A stretch of 35,250 bases of DNA, taken from the NCBI GenBank assembly GCA_964612995.1, contig CAZTGE010000029.1:1-35250 (forward strand), given 5' to 3'. This DNA is from SLQH01 sp964612995. Its GTDB lineage: Bacteria > Planctomycetota > UBA11346. A program made the translations under genes and the position numbers. The notes beneath the pieces are model-generated. The model was not told where the DNA came from, did no database searches, and saw only the letters and a list, made by a program, of their open reading frames with translations. Positions 25,110 through 33,036 of this stretch are shown here, piece by piece. Position 1 is the first letter of the stretch; every line of letters begins with the position of its first letter.

Positions 25110-27896
25110 ATGGCCGAAGGCTGGATCCGCATCCGGGGCGCGAGCGTCCACAACCTGCGCCAGGTCGACGTGGATCTGCCCAAGGGCCGGATCGTCGCGG
25201 TGACCGGGGTCTCCGGCTCGGGCAAGTCGTCCCTGGCCTATGACACCCTGTTCGCCGAGGGCCAGCGTCGGTTCCTCGAGAGCCTCTCGCCCTCGGCGCG
25301 CCAGTTCCTCCACCAGCTGCCACGTCCGAAGATCAAACGCATCGACGGCCTGACTCCGACCCTGGCCATCGCCCAGAACCGCCTCGCGCCCAACCCGCGC
25401 GCCACCGTCGCCACGCTGACGGACATCTACGATCACCTGCGGCTGCTGTGGACGCACCTGGGCACCCCCTGGTGTCCGGACTGCGGCATCCCTGTACGCC
25501 GCGACACGGTCGAGAGCATCGCCGCGTGGATCGGCCGCTATCCCGCCGGCACCCGCTTCAACGTGATGGCGACCTACGCACGCAAATACACCGGCGAGGT
25601 CCTGCCCCTGCTCGAGGAGTTGCACAAACAGGGCTTCGTCCGCGTGTTCTGGGGCGACCGGAGCATGGAGATCCGCGAGTTGCTGCGCGACCCGCCCAAA
25701 CGCAAGCGGGCCGGGCGCGACATCGATGTGGTCGTCGACCGCCTGGTGGTGCGCAAGACCGGCACGCCGCGACTGGCCGACGCCCTGGAGACGGCCAGCC
25801 GCATCGCCGCGGGCCGGGTCAAGCTGGCCGTGCTCAACGCCAAGGACAACTGGCTGGTGAAGTCGTTCACCGCCGCGCTGGTCTGCACCGAGTGCGGCCA
25901 CGTCTGCACGCCGCCGAGTCCACGCCTGTTCAGCTTCAATGCCCCGGAGGGTGCCTGCCCGACCTGCAAGGGGCTCGGCTGGCACGAGGACTTCGCGCCC
26001 GACAAGCTGATCGGCGACCCGTTGTGCTTCGTCACCGAAACGCTGCCCGCCCTGGCCACGCTGGTCGGCCTCCCGAGCGACGGACTCGAGGCGCCCACCG
26101 CGGCATGGCCCTTCGAGCGTCGCTCCACCCGCTGGAACGAGGTCCCCCGGCCGTTGCTCGAGCGGCTGATGGACGGCGACCCCGCGCAGGGCTTCCCCGG
26201 GGTGATCGAGCTCGCCCGACGCCGCCGGAGCAAGACCCGGAGCAAGGCGGTGGCCAAGCGGCTCGACGCCCTGCGCGGCGAGCGCCCCTGCCCGGATTGC
26301 GGCGGCGAACGGCTCAACCGCGACGCCGCGGCGGTGCGCACGGCCGGCACCCGCCTGCCCGGATTGCTGGCAATGGATGTGGCCGACGCCCGGCGCTGGA
26401 TCGACGGCCTCGCGCTGAGCGCGAACGAACGCGAGAAGGTCGGCGAGGTGATCGACGAGATCGCCAGCCGTCTCGCCTTCCTCGATCGCATCCGGCTCGA
26501 CTACCTCACCCTCGACCGCCCGGCACATACGCTCTCCGGCGGCGAAACCCAACGTGCGCGACTGACGACACAGCTCGGCAGCCGGCTCGAAGGCGTCACC
26601 TACATCCTCGACGAACCCACCACCGGGCTCCACCAGGCCGATACCGGCCTGCTGGTCGACCTGTTGCGCGAGCTGGAGACCGGCGGCAACACGGTGGTGG
26701 TGGTCGAGCACGACGAACAGGTCATGCGTGCCGCCGACCACCTGGTCGAGCTCGGCCCCGGCGCGGGCAACGCCGGCGGCACGGTGGTCTGGTCGGGACC
26801 GCGTAGCGAGCTCGACCGCGCCGCCGGACTGACCGCCGCCTTCCTCCGCGGCGAACGGCAGGTCACCCCCTACCGCATCCGCAAGCCGGCGATCGACTTC
26901 ATCGAGGTCCGCGAAGCCCGCCTGCACAACCTCCAGCGGGTCCATGCCCGCTTCCCGGTCAGCTGCATGAACGTGGTCACCGGGCTCTCCGGCGCCGGCA
27001 AGTCGACCCTGGTCAAGGACTGCCTGCTCGCCGGCGTCGCGGCCCATCACCTCCGCCGTGCGGTGCAGCCCGGCAGCGGAGCGGTGCTCGGCGCGGGCAA
27101 GGTCGACCGCGCGGTGATGATCGAGAACCGCAGCCTCGGCCGCGGCCCCCGTTCGACGCCGGTGACCTACATCAAGGCGATGGACGACATCCGCGCGCTC
27201 TACGCCGCACTGCCCGAGGCCCGCCTGCGTGGCTTCAAGGCCGACCGCTTCAGCTTCAACAACAAGCGCGGCCAGTGCCCCCACTGCGAGGGCCAGGGCG
27301 TGACCCGGGTGGCGATGCACTTCATGCCCGATGTCTTCGTGACCTGCGAACGCTGCCACGGCCTGCGCTACAACCCCGAGACCCTGGCGGTGAGCTACCG
27401 CAACCGCTCCATCGGCCAGGTGCTGCAGCTCTCGGTCGACGAGGCGCTCGAGCACTTCGTGGCCATCGACGCCATCTGCGCCAAGCTGCGCCACCTCAAG
27501 GACCTCGGCCTCGGCTACCTCCAGCTGGGACAGGCCAGCCAGGACCTCTCGGGCGGCGAGGCCCAGCGTATCCGTCTGGCGGCCGAACTCGGCCGGCCAG
27601 CCTCGGCCCGCTGCCTCTACGTCATGGACGAGCCCACCTCCGGGCTGCATCCCTTCGACGTCGACATCCTGCTGCGTGTCCTCAAGCGCCTGGTCGAACG
27701 CGGCCACACCCTGGTGATCATCGAACACCAGCTCGATCTGATCGCCGCGGCCGACTGGGTCATCGATCTCGGCCCCGGGGCCGGCACGGCCGGTGGGCAG
27801 ATCGTCGCCTCCGGCACGCCGGAGCAGGTCGCCGCGAGCGATGGTAGCCGTACCGGCGCCTACCTGCGCGAGCATCTCGCACGCACCGCCTCTTGA
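25110..27896 (+). CDS. uvrA: UvrA-family excinuclease ABC subunit A
   Basis: 928-aa DNA-damage recognition ATPase of nucleotide excision repair. Two ABC modules: Walker A GVSGSGKSSLAYD near residue 34 and GLSGAGKSTLVKD near 625; signatures LSGGETQRARL near 473 and LSGGEAQRIRL near 812. Zinc-finger Cys pairs appear in CPDC (about 122), CTECGHVC...CPTC and CPHCEGQG...CERCHG. YARKYTGEVLPLLEELHKQGF lies in the UvrB-binding/insertion region. The first Walker B has DEPTTGLHQ rather than the classical DEPSIGLHQ, so a UvrA paralogue (UvrA2-type) is possible. Start ATG 25110. No uvrB or uvrC is nearby. Confidence 0.9.
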   Translation: MAEGWIRIRGASVHNLRQVDVDLPKGRIVAVTGVSGSGKSSLAYDTLFAEGQRRFLESLSPSARQFLHQLPRPKIKRIDGLTPTLAIAQNRLAPNPRATVATLTDIYDHLRLLWTHLGTPWCPDCGIPVRRDTVESIAAWIGRYPAGTRFNVMATYARKYTGEVLPLLEELHKQGFVRVFWGDRSMEIRELLRDPPKRKRAGRDIDVVVDRLVVRKTGTPRLADALETASRIAAGRVKLAVLNAKDNWLVKSFTAALVCTECGHVCTPPSPRLFSFNAPEGACPTCKGLGWHEDFAPDKLIGDPLCFVTETLPALATLVGLPSDGLEAPTAAWPFERRSTRWNEVPRPLLERLMDGDPAQGFPGVIELARRRRSKTRSKAVAKRLDALRGERPCPDCGGERLNRDAAAVRTAGTRLPGLLAMDVADARRWIDGLALSANEREKVGEVIDEIASRLAFLDRIRLDYLTLDRPAHTLSGGETQRARLTTQLGSRLEGVTYILDEPTTGLHQADTGLLVDLLRELETGGNTVVVVEHDEQVMRAADHLVELGPGAGNAGGTVVWSGPRSELDRAAGLTAAFLRGERQVTPYRIRKPAIDFIEVREARLHNLQRVHARFPVSCMNVVTGLSGAGKSTLVKDCLLAGVAAHHLRRAVQPGSGAVLGAGKVDRAVMIENRSLGRGPRSTPVTYIKAMDDIRALYAALPEARLRGFKADRFSFNNKRGQCPHCEGQGVTRVAMHFMPDVFVTCERCHGLRYNPETLAVSYRNRSIGQVLQLSVDEALEHFVAIDAICAKLRHLKDLGLGYLQLGQASQDLSGGEAQRIRLAAELGRPASARCLYVMDEPTSGLHPFDVDILLRVLKRLVERGHTLVIIEHQLDLIAAADWVIDLGPGAGTAGGQIVASGTPEQVAASDGSRTGAYLREHLARTAS

Positions 27897-28075
27897 GCCC
27901 GACCTACGCCGTCCGGCGCGTTGCCCGGTCGGCCCAGGGCGCCATAGTACAGCAGCGATCGTCATCCGGCGCCATGGCTGTGTTTTGTCCGCCAGGCGCA
28001 ATCGCGGCGCGGTCGACTCCAGCGGCGGCCTATGCACGCCGTCGCTACACAGACCGCAGAACGGGAGAATCGGGT

Positions 28076-28507
28076 GTGAACGAAGGCGCCGACGCCGAGG
28101 TCATGACGCTGCCGGAGGTGGCCAACCACCTCCAGCTGGCCGAACGCACCGTCCTGCGCATGGCACAGCGAGGCGAGATCCCGGCAGCCAGGATCGCCAG
28201 CCAGTGGCGTTTCATGCGCCATCTGGTCCAGGATTGGCTCGTGAGCCAGATGCAGGGCTGTACCGGCAATGACGCCCATGTGGTCGCACCGCCGGTGCTG
28301 CTTGCATTGGGCGAGCTGATCCGCCCATCGCTGATGGTGCTCGATCTGAGCCCGGGGCCCAAGGGGCGGATCCTCCGCCGCATGGTCGCCCCCCTGCTCG
28401 AATCGGGCCACCGGCATCGTATTCGAGATCGCCGGACCCATCACCACCACGATCGCGCTGCGCAAGGCCGGCGAGATCCCGACATCCAGGAACAGAAGCA
28501 CCCATGA
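28076..28507 (+). CDS. Excisionase-type HTH protein joined to a broken EIIA-like start
   Basis: 143 aa as read. Residues 8-60 are a MerR/excisionase-type helix-turn-helix (HTH_17): MTLPEVANHLQLAERTVLRMAQRGEIPAARIASQWRFMRHLVQDWL. A linker leads to ELIRPSLMVLDLSPGPKGRILRRMVAPLLESG, which resembles the first helix-strand part of a PTS EIIA-Ntr domain, a fusion I recall in planctomycetes. The EIIA active-site region (around a PHxR motif) never appears; the frame continues as low-quality HRHRIRDRRTHHHH. The gene therefore looks truncated, see findings. GTG 28076 is preceded by GGGAGA. The stop overlaps the next ATG (ATGA). Confidence 0.6.
   Translation: MNEGADAEVMTLPEVANHLQLAERTVLRMAQRGEIPAARIASQWRFMRHLVQDWLVSQMQGCTGNDAHVVAPPVLLALGELIRPSLMVLDLSPGPKGRILRRMVAPLLESGHRHRIRDRRTHHHHDRAAQGRRDPDIQEQKHP
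28407..28478 (+). pseudogene. Remnant of a membrane-protein C terminus in the +1 frame
   Basis: In the frame one base ahead of the HTH gene, 24 codons read ATGIVFEIAGPITTTIALRK and then AGEI. Nearly every codon ends in G or C, unlike the HTH frame over the same bases. The peptide resembles the last helix of CPA-type cation:proton antiporters (pattern FExxGP...ALxRAGE). It has no start and no stop of its own, so I read it as a fragment left by a deletion. The antiporter assignment is tentative. Confidence 0.4.
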
Positions 28508-29373
28508 GCGAGGTGGACACGGCGGTGCAGATCACCTGCCTGATCGAGGATCGGGACCCGGCCCCCGGCCTGGTCGCCGAGCACGGCCTCGCGCTGCACG
28601 TCCGCACCAGAACCGCAAGCGTGTTGTTCGACACCGGTGCCTCTCCAGCCTGCCTGCGCAACGCCGCGGCCCTGGGCCTCGATCTGAGCACGCTCGATGC
28701 CGTGGTCCTCAGTCACGGTCACTACGACCACGCCGGCGGCCTCGCCGCCGTGCTCGCGCTCGCACCACGCGCGCGGGTCCATCTCCACCCCAGCGCCACG
28801 GCACCGCGCTTCGCCCGCCGCGCCGGTGGGGTCTGCGAGCCCACCGGCATCGGCGCGGCCGATCGCGCCGCGCTCGCCGCGGCGGCAGGGCGTGTCCACA
28901 CCGGAAACGCCGGGGAAACGATCGCCCCGGGCCTGTACCTGCTCGGCGACATCCCCGCCATCGATCCCCTCGAGGACCCGCCGCCGGCCGCTGAGGCCCG
29001 GATGTTCAGCGACCGCGAGCTGCGCACCGTCGACCGCTTCGCCGACGAACGCGTCCTCGCCATCGATACCGCCGCCGGCGTGGTGCTGCTGTCCGGCTGC
29101 GCCCACCGCGGCATCTGCAACACCATCGCCCACCTCGCCACGGTGCTGCCTGGCAGACGTCTGCACGCGCTCATCGGCGGGCTGCATCTGCGCCGGGCCA
29201 ACCAGACGCGGATCGCCCACACCGCCGCGGCGCTCGCCGCGCAGGCACCCGCGCTCGTCGCCGCCTGCCACTGCACCGGCGCCACCGCCGAAGATGCCCT
29301 GCGCGCAGCCATGCCCGCTGCCTGGTGCGCCTGCCACGCCGGCACGCGTCTGCTGCTCCCGCCGCCCGCCTGA
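28504..29373 (+). CDS. MBL-fold metallohydrolase
   Basis: 289 aa. The metal motif is VVLSHGHYDHAGGLAAVL (HxHxDH), preceded by ASVLFDTGASPACLRNAAALG. The later VVLLSGCAHRGICNTI and the ALIGGLHLRRAN and VAACHCTG segments match the subfamily annotated as 7,8-dihydropterin-6-yl-methyl-4-(beta-D-ribofuranosyl)aminobenzene 5'-phosphate synthase (MJ0301-like); in bacteria its substrate is usually unknown. ATG 28504 overlaps the preceding stop; AGGAACAG serves as ribosome-binding site. It is followed 129 bp later by the Mrp ATPase on the same strand, a neighbour often seen for this family. Confidence 0.87.
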   Translation: MSEVDTAVQITCLIEDRDPAPGLVAEHGLALHVRTRTASVLFDTGASPACLRNAAALGLDLSTLDAVVLSHGHYDHAGGLAAVLALAPRARVHLHPSATAPRFARRAGGVCEPTGIGAADRAALAAAAGRVHTGNAGETIAPGLYLLGDIPAIDPLEDPPPAAEARMFSDRELRTVDRFADERVLAIDTAAGVVLLSGCAHRGICNTIAHLATVLPGRRLHALIGGLHLRRANQTRIAHTAAALAAQAPALVAACHCTGATAEDALRAAMPAAWCACHAGTRLLLPPPA

Positions 29374-29502
29374 GCAACGGGGCCGGGGCAGCCGCCGGCG
29401 CGCGGCGCGCGGCGCGCAGCCTGGCCGGCGAGCGATCGACACACGCCTTGCGCTGGCTGCGCCCGGCTCAGCATCGCCCGAGCCGCGAGGAGAAGCCAGC
29501 TC

Positions 29503-30306
29503 ATGGACCAGGACACAGCCGAACCACCACGCAACGCCGAGGCCGGCATCGCCGCGGTGCGCCACATCATCCTCGTGCTCTCGGGCAAGGGCGGGGTCGG
29601 CAAGAGCACCGTCGCCGTCAATCTCGCCGCCGGGCTGCGCGACGCCGGCAAGCAGGTCGGCCTGCTCGATCTCGATCTCCACGGACCGAGCCTCCCGACC
29701 ATGCTCGGTCTGGCCGCGGCAGAGCCCCAGAGCGATGGCGAGCGCATCCTGCCGGTGCTCAGCGACGGGATCGCGGTGATGTCGATCGGCTTCCTGCTCG
29801 AGAGCCCGGCCAGCGCCGTGGTCTGGCGCGGGTCGCGCAAGGCCGAAGCGATCCAGCAGTTCCTCGATGACGTGGCCTGGGGCCCGCTCGACCATCTGGT
29901 CATCGACCTGCCACCGGGCACTGGCGACGAGGTCCTGGCCGTGGCCCAGGCACTGCCCCAGGCCGATGGCGCGGTGATTGTCGCAGCGCCGCAGGCGGTG
30001 GCCAACGCCGACGTGCGCCGCTCGATCACCTTCTGTCAGCACCTCGATCTACCGATCCTCGGGCTGATCGAGAACATGCGCGGCTTCGTCTGCCCGGACT
30101 GCGGTACGGTGACGGACATCTTCGGCAGCGGCGGCGGCGAACAACTGGCCACCGAACTGGAGCTGCCATTCCTCGGGTCGATCCCGATCGATCGCGCCGT
30201 CGCCAGCAGCGGCGATGGCGGCCGGCCCTACGTCCACCCCGGGCAGGACAGCGAGACCGCACGCCGCTTCCGCGCTGCCATCGCCACCCTGCTCGCAGAC
30301 GGATGA
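29503..30306 (+). CDS. mrp: Mrp/ApbC-type Fe-S cluster carrier ATPase
   Basis: 267-aa P-loop ATPase of the Mrp/NBP35 family that carries Fe-S clusters to target proteins. Seen: deviant Walker A GKGGVGKSTVAVNLA, DLDLHGPSLPTMLG, VMSIGFLLES, VVWRGSRKAEAIQQFL, LDHLVIDLPPGTGDEVL, and GFVCPDCGTVTDIFG with the CxxC pair that binds the shared cluster. The N-terminal DUF59/MIP18 domain found in many bacterial Mrp proteins is absent. GAGGAG lies ahead of ATG 29503. It may work with the preceding MBL protein; that is inferred from position. Confidence 0.92.
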   Translation: MDQDTAEPPRNAEAGIAAVRHIILVLSGKGGVGKSTVAVNLAAGLRDAGKQVGLLDLDLHGPSLPTMLGLAAAEPQSDGERILPVLSDGIAVMSIGFLLESPASAVVWRGSRKAEAIQQFLDDVAWGPLDHLVIDLPPGTGDEVLAVAQALPQADGAVIVAAPQAVANADVRRSITFCQHLDLPILGLIENMRGFVCPDCGTVTDIFGSGGGEQLATELELPFLGSIPIDRAVASSGDGGRPYVHPGQDSETARRFRAAIATLLADG

Positions 30307-30363
30307 TCGCGCGCGCCCTCAGCGCCATGCCGCCAGCTGCGTACAAGCTCCTCGGGAGACCCC

Positions 30364-32952
30364 ATGAGCCCACGCGCCGTAGCCCGCCTGTTCCTGCTCG
30401 TCCTGATCACCGGGCATGCGGCGGGCGCCGAGTCCTTCCTCGACCCGCGCAGCGCTGAGTTCGACAGCGGCACGAGCGACGCGACGGGGCGCAGCTTCGT
30501 CTTCGACCTCGGCGAGCAACGTGTCAACTGGAACAAGGCCGCGTGGTCGGTCTGCTCCTTCGCCTCGCCACGCGACCTCTCCGGCCTCGCCGGGCTGCGC
30601 CTGAAAGTGCACACCGACACCCCGCGACGCGACGCCGCGGTGGCCGTGGCGCTACGCGAGGCCGATGGTTCCTGGCACTACGTACGCGATGCCGTCGATC
30701 TGGTGGCGCCACACAACGAACGCCTCGTCCGCCTCGAAGACATGAAGCCCGCCTTCTGGATCGCCCCCCATACCCTGGGCATGCCGCAGGATCACCTCGA
30801 TCAGAACCTGCATTTCGATCCCGAGGCCGTCAGCGCCATCGCCATCGGCTGCACCAACTCGCTGGGCATCGGCACGGTCCGGTTCACCGTCGAGCAGATA
30901 ACCGCCGTACCGCTGGAACCGGCTGCGGTGGCGCCGATCAGCGTCACGGTCACCGGTCGCCCGCTGACGATCAACGGCACCGCCACCGTCCCCGCCGGCT
31001 TGTTCGGCCATTTCCCCGGCGGCGCCAGCCGCGACATGCGCGTCGGCTCGCACCGCGAGATCCACCAGAGCTACCTCCACGGGCCGGCCGATGACCTGAA
31101 GACGAAAGCGCAATACTGCGAAGAACCGTCCTACGCGGTCCTGCTCGACGTGCAGGGCGGCGATCGCTACTCCTCCTCCGGCCGCCTCACCAATCCCGAT
31201 TGGCAACGCCGATATCGACGCCGCGGCGAGCACAAGGGCCGCCAGCTCACCGCCTACCGCGAACGCCACAGGAACGAGCTGATCTTCGAATGGTGGAACG
31301 AGCCCTACCTCAACTGGTCCAACCGCACCCGACGCAACTTCGACCCCGGTTTCTTCGACCGTTCGCGCGCCCGGGAAGGCGGCCCCGTCCACCTCGCTGT
31401 CGACGGCAGCATTGCACCCTTCCTCCGCTGGACCCGCGACTACGACGCCCCACCCTGGCGTTGGAAGCCCCGCCACGAATGGCGCGCCGGCAAGGACGCC
31501 AAGGGCCGGCGGGTCAAAGGCGCCCACCCACCGGCGGATGTCGCCGACGGCGAGACCTTCACCCACGTCGTCACCGAGAAACGCAAAGACCCAGAAACCG
31601 GCGAGAAGCGTAAGGTCGCCGTGGGCGAGGTCGAACTCACCGCCTACACCCCATGGTATGTCTATGACGTGACCCAGTTCACCTACTGGAGCGGTCAGTC
31701 GCAGCTGAAGTTCTACAACGAACCGATGCTCGCCTTCGCCCGCGGTCTCCACGCCACCTGTCCCGATGCCAGGTTCATCGCCGGCTGGGATTTCCGCCCC
31801 TCCGAGGATCACTGGGCCGGCTGGGAGCTGCTCTACAAGCCGACCATCGATGCCGGCATCGAGTACCTCCATGGCGTGACCGACCACGACTACGGCGGCG
31901 ATGTCACCCGGATGCCGGCCAACTACGAGGTCGTCTGCGCCTACGCCCGCGCCTACCACGACAAGTGGCTCTTCTGCTACAATACCGAATGCGGCGAAAA
32001 CAGCGATCCGGCCGCCAACCCGGCCGCCTCCCGCAGCCTGCGCCAGGCCGGCAAGCGACGCCTCAAGTGCATGTGGGCTGCGCGCAAGATCGTCCACGCG
32101 CTGCACACCGTCCCCGACAAGGCCCGCAGCTTCACCTTCCACTGGTTCGACAAGCAGGCCGAGGGCGTGGCCTTCAACGCGATGAAGAACCTCCGCGGTC
32201 GCCTGATCGCGACCCGCTGCACCGACCCCGATGTCTTCGTGGCCGCGGCCGTCGATGGGACCGACCCCAGCCAACCACGCGAGCCCTATCTCGCCCCCGG
32301 AGCCGAGCTGGTGGTCGCGGTCTTCAACGACCACCGCGATGAACGCGCGCTCCAGATCCCGCTGCAGGCTCCCGCGCGCACCCGTTTCACGGATCTGGTG
32401 GTGCGGCGGCCGGCCTTCGTCCCCGAAGAGGGCGTCATGCGCCTGGACACGCAACAGCAGGCCGTCTCCGGCACCGAGCACACCTGGAACGGCACCATCG
32501 GTGGCAAGAGTCTGGTGGTGCTCAGCCTACCGCTCGACACCATCCCCGCACTCGATGGGCCGGGAATCGACCGGACGCAATACGTCGCCCGTGACATCCT
32601 GGCCACCGTCGACCCCGACACGCCACTGGAGTGGCGCGTGGACATCCCGCCGGATGCGCTCGCCAGAGCCCGCAGCGCGACCATCCGCTGCGTGTTCGAG
32701 CGCCTCGCCCACGATGAAGGCCGGCTCACGCTCGGCACCGTCGAGCCCGATGAGCGCGGGCGCGACCAGGCGGTGTTCCACGACCAGCCCATCACTCTTC
32801 CCGCCTGCGCCACCCCGGTCAACGTCTGCTGGATCCGCGACATCACTGTCGCTCCCGACCGCCTCACACCGGACACCGTGCTGCGATTCACCGCCGCCGC
32901 AGGCCATGCCGGATATCGCGTGTGCATGGCCAGCGTGGTGCTGGAGCACTGA
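30364..32952 (+). CDS. Secreted candidate glycoside hydrolase (clan GH-A-like)
   Basis: 862 aa. An export signal (MSPRAVARLFLLVLITGHAAGA) is followed by a beta-rich domain at about 25-185 (WSVCSFASPRDLSGLAGLRLKV) that resembles a carbohydrate-binding module. The central part looks like a TIM barrel: ELIFEWWNEPYLNW with Glu near 313 as candidate acid/base, a long charged insertion, then PDARFIAGWDFRP, EYLHGVTDHDYGG, and FCYNTECGEN with Glu near 542 or 545 as candidate nucleophile. The C-terminal third is beta-rich. The NEP and late-Glu arrangement is that of clan GH-A, but I cannot place it in a family; it could be an agarase- or GH39-like enzyme. GGGAGA precedes ATG 30364. Confidence 0.72.
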   Translation: MSPRAVARLFLLVLITGHAAGAESFLDPRSAEFDSGTSDATGRSFVFDLGEQRVNWNKAAWSVCSFASPRDLSGLAGLRLKVHTDTPRRDAAVAVALREADGSWHYVRDAVDLVAPHNERLVRLEDMKPAFWIAPHTLGMPQDHLDQNLHFDPEAVSAIAIGCTNSLGIGTVRFTVEQITAVPLEPAAVAPISVTVTGRPLTINGTATVPAGLFGHFPGGASRDMRVGSHREIHQSYLHGPADDLKTKAQYCEEPSYAVLLDVQGGDRYSSSGRLTNPDWQRRYRRRGEHKGRQLTAYRERHRNELIFEWWNEPYLNWSNRTRRNFDPGFFDRSRAREGGPVHLAVDGSIAPFLRWTRDYDAPPWRWKPRHEWRAGKDAKGRRVKGAHPPADVADGETFTHVVTEKRKDPETGEKRKVAVGEVELTAYTPWYVYDVTQFTYWSGQSQLKFYNEPMLAFARGLHATCPDARFIAGWDFRPSEDHWAGWELLYKPTIDAGIEYLHGVTDHDYGGDVTRMPANYEVVCAYARAYHDKWLFCYNTECGENSDPAANPAASRSLRQAGKRRLKCMWAARKIVHALHTVPDKARSFTFHWFDKQAEGVAFNAMKNLRGRLIATRCTDPDVFVAAAVDGTDPSQPREPYLAPGAELVVAVFNDHRDERALQIPLQAPARTRFTDLVVRRPAFVPEEGVMRLDTQQQAVSGTEHTWNGTIGGKSLVVLSLPLDTIPALDGPGIDRTQYVARDILATVDPDTPLEWRVDIPPDALARARSATIRCVFERLAHDEGRLTLGTVEPDERGRDQAVFHDQPITLPACATPVNVCWIRDITVAPDRLTPDTVLRFTAAAGHAGYRVCMASVVLEH

Positions 32953-33036
32953 CCCACCTCTGCCCGATCGGCATGCGCGGCGAGCCCGACCGGCCAAGCC
33001 ATCTTGATGCCCATCGCAGCTGAGGCATACTCGGGC

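Noticed and set aside
25050..28037. A 995-codon open frame opposite the UvrA-family gene
   Set aside because: The plus strand carries all ABC and zinc-finger motifs. The minus frame is a compositional artefact.
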